Assembly: GCA_024734495.1 (NCBI GenBank)
Contig: JALMQS010000085.1
Location: forward strand, 12,066,048-12,130,047
Length of the DNA stretch: 64,000 nt
Direction: 5' to 3'
From: Forficula auricularia
Lineage: Eukaryota > Arthropoda > Insecta > Dermaptera > Forficulidae
In this document: piece after piece, positions 63,610 to 64,000 of the stretch
Layout: every line of letters starts with the position of its first letter
How positions within the stretch are numbered: the stretch's first letter is position 1
Translations under genes and position numbers: made by a program
Notes under the pieces: generated by a model
What the model was told of the DNA's origin: nothing
The model's database searches: none
The model's input: the letters and a program-made list of their open reading frames with translations, nothing else

Positions 63610-64000
63610 GAGTAATATTACAAAGTACGGCTGGCAGCCAGGCTAGTATTGAATACACCCAGAAAAAAAAATTCAAAACATTTTTTTTAGGGAGTCAATC
63701 AATTTTAGACAACTAATAATTTCATGATGAGATGGCGCTTGCCCGAAGAGCTGACTGAGAGGGTGTGTCCCATATATCTATAATATTTAATTTATTTGTT
63801 ATAGACTATATTTTCGAAGGTTTAATCTTGATAATGAGGCTTTTTAATTAAAAATATTCTATATGTTATTTCTGATGGGTTCATATACACGTAACAATCG
63901 TTTATTGTGACTTTATCTTACAAATATAGAACCTATTGCCAGAGTGCGGAGTGCATGGTGGGGACAACTGAATCGATCTCAGCGATCGTTGTGGTCAAAT
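63610..64000. other. No gene; eroded family E motif at 63802-63842
   Basis: Minus strand at 63802-63842 keeps CCTTCGAAAATATAGTC but has lost CTGATGA. Otherwise unassigned. Confidence 0.3.

Overview
The window looks like part of a strongly AT-rich, repeat-laden insect (or other arthropod) genome. The clearest sign is one protein-coding exon at 32262-32363 (+). It encodes the C-C' part of an immunoglobulin V-type domain of the Dpr (defective proboscis extension response) family. It has a pyrimidine-rich acceptor and a GTAAG donor and no neighbouring exon that I can find, so most of the window is probably intron of that gene plus mobile DNA. No complete host gene, rRNA or bacterial-type operon is present, and most open frames are shadows in AT-rich or repeat sequence.

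Layout. 1-3.2 kb: a non-LTR 3' end, then unidentified sequence. 3.2-5.1 kb: Penelope-type terminal sequence with hammerhead-like motifs. 5.1-5.9 and 12.2-13.0 kb: Helitrons. 6.4-7.2 kb: a tRNA-headed SINE split by a hAT-type MITE that carries a 10-bp minisatellite. 7.2-12 kb and 25.3-26.1 kb: duplicated intron-like segments, each with a small splice-bounded exon-like unit on the minus strand. 14.05-15.31 kb: a nearly spacerless palindrome of a mariner 3' end plus hammerhead terminal sequence. 16-18.8 kb: nested inverted repeats. 19.2-20.5 kb: a LINE 3' end split by a Helitron. 21.5-27.4 kb: Helitrons, a hAT MITE and TIR elements. 28.6-29.3 and 35.1-35.8 kb: ACCGACTTC fold-back elements. 30.6-32.1 kb: a target-site-duplicated Penelope composite about 140 bp upstream of the dpr exon. 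33-34.7 kb: two abutting TA-inserted TIR elements, one with a decayed DUF4817-like frame. 38.3-39.3 kb: a Helitron filled by a satellite of about 117 bp. 41-50 kb: SINEs, Helitrons and hammerhead palindromes. 49.9-51.2 kb: a full-length dead mariner. 55-60 kb: Helitrons, SINE and palindromes. 60.2-62.0 kb: a Penelope-like retroelement with reverse-transcriptase and GIY-YIG parts on the minus strand.

Recurring theme. At least six sequence families of small hammerhead-ribozyme-like motifs occur about 25 times, repeatedly as inverted pairs with the two arms on opposite strands. Two such units have 10-12 bp target-site duplications, so they appear to move as palindromic units. Penelope-like elements are known to carry small hammerheads with reduced stem III; the inverted-pair design, the diversity of families in one locus and a shared extra nucleotide beside stem II are the points I consider most worth testing. 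All motif calls are by eye, without database searches.
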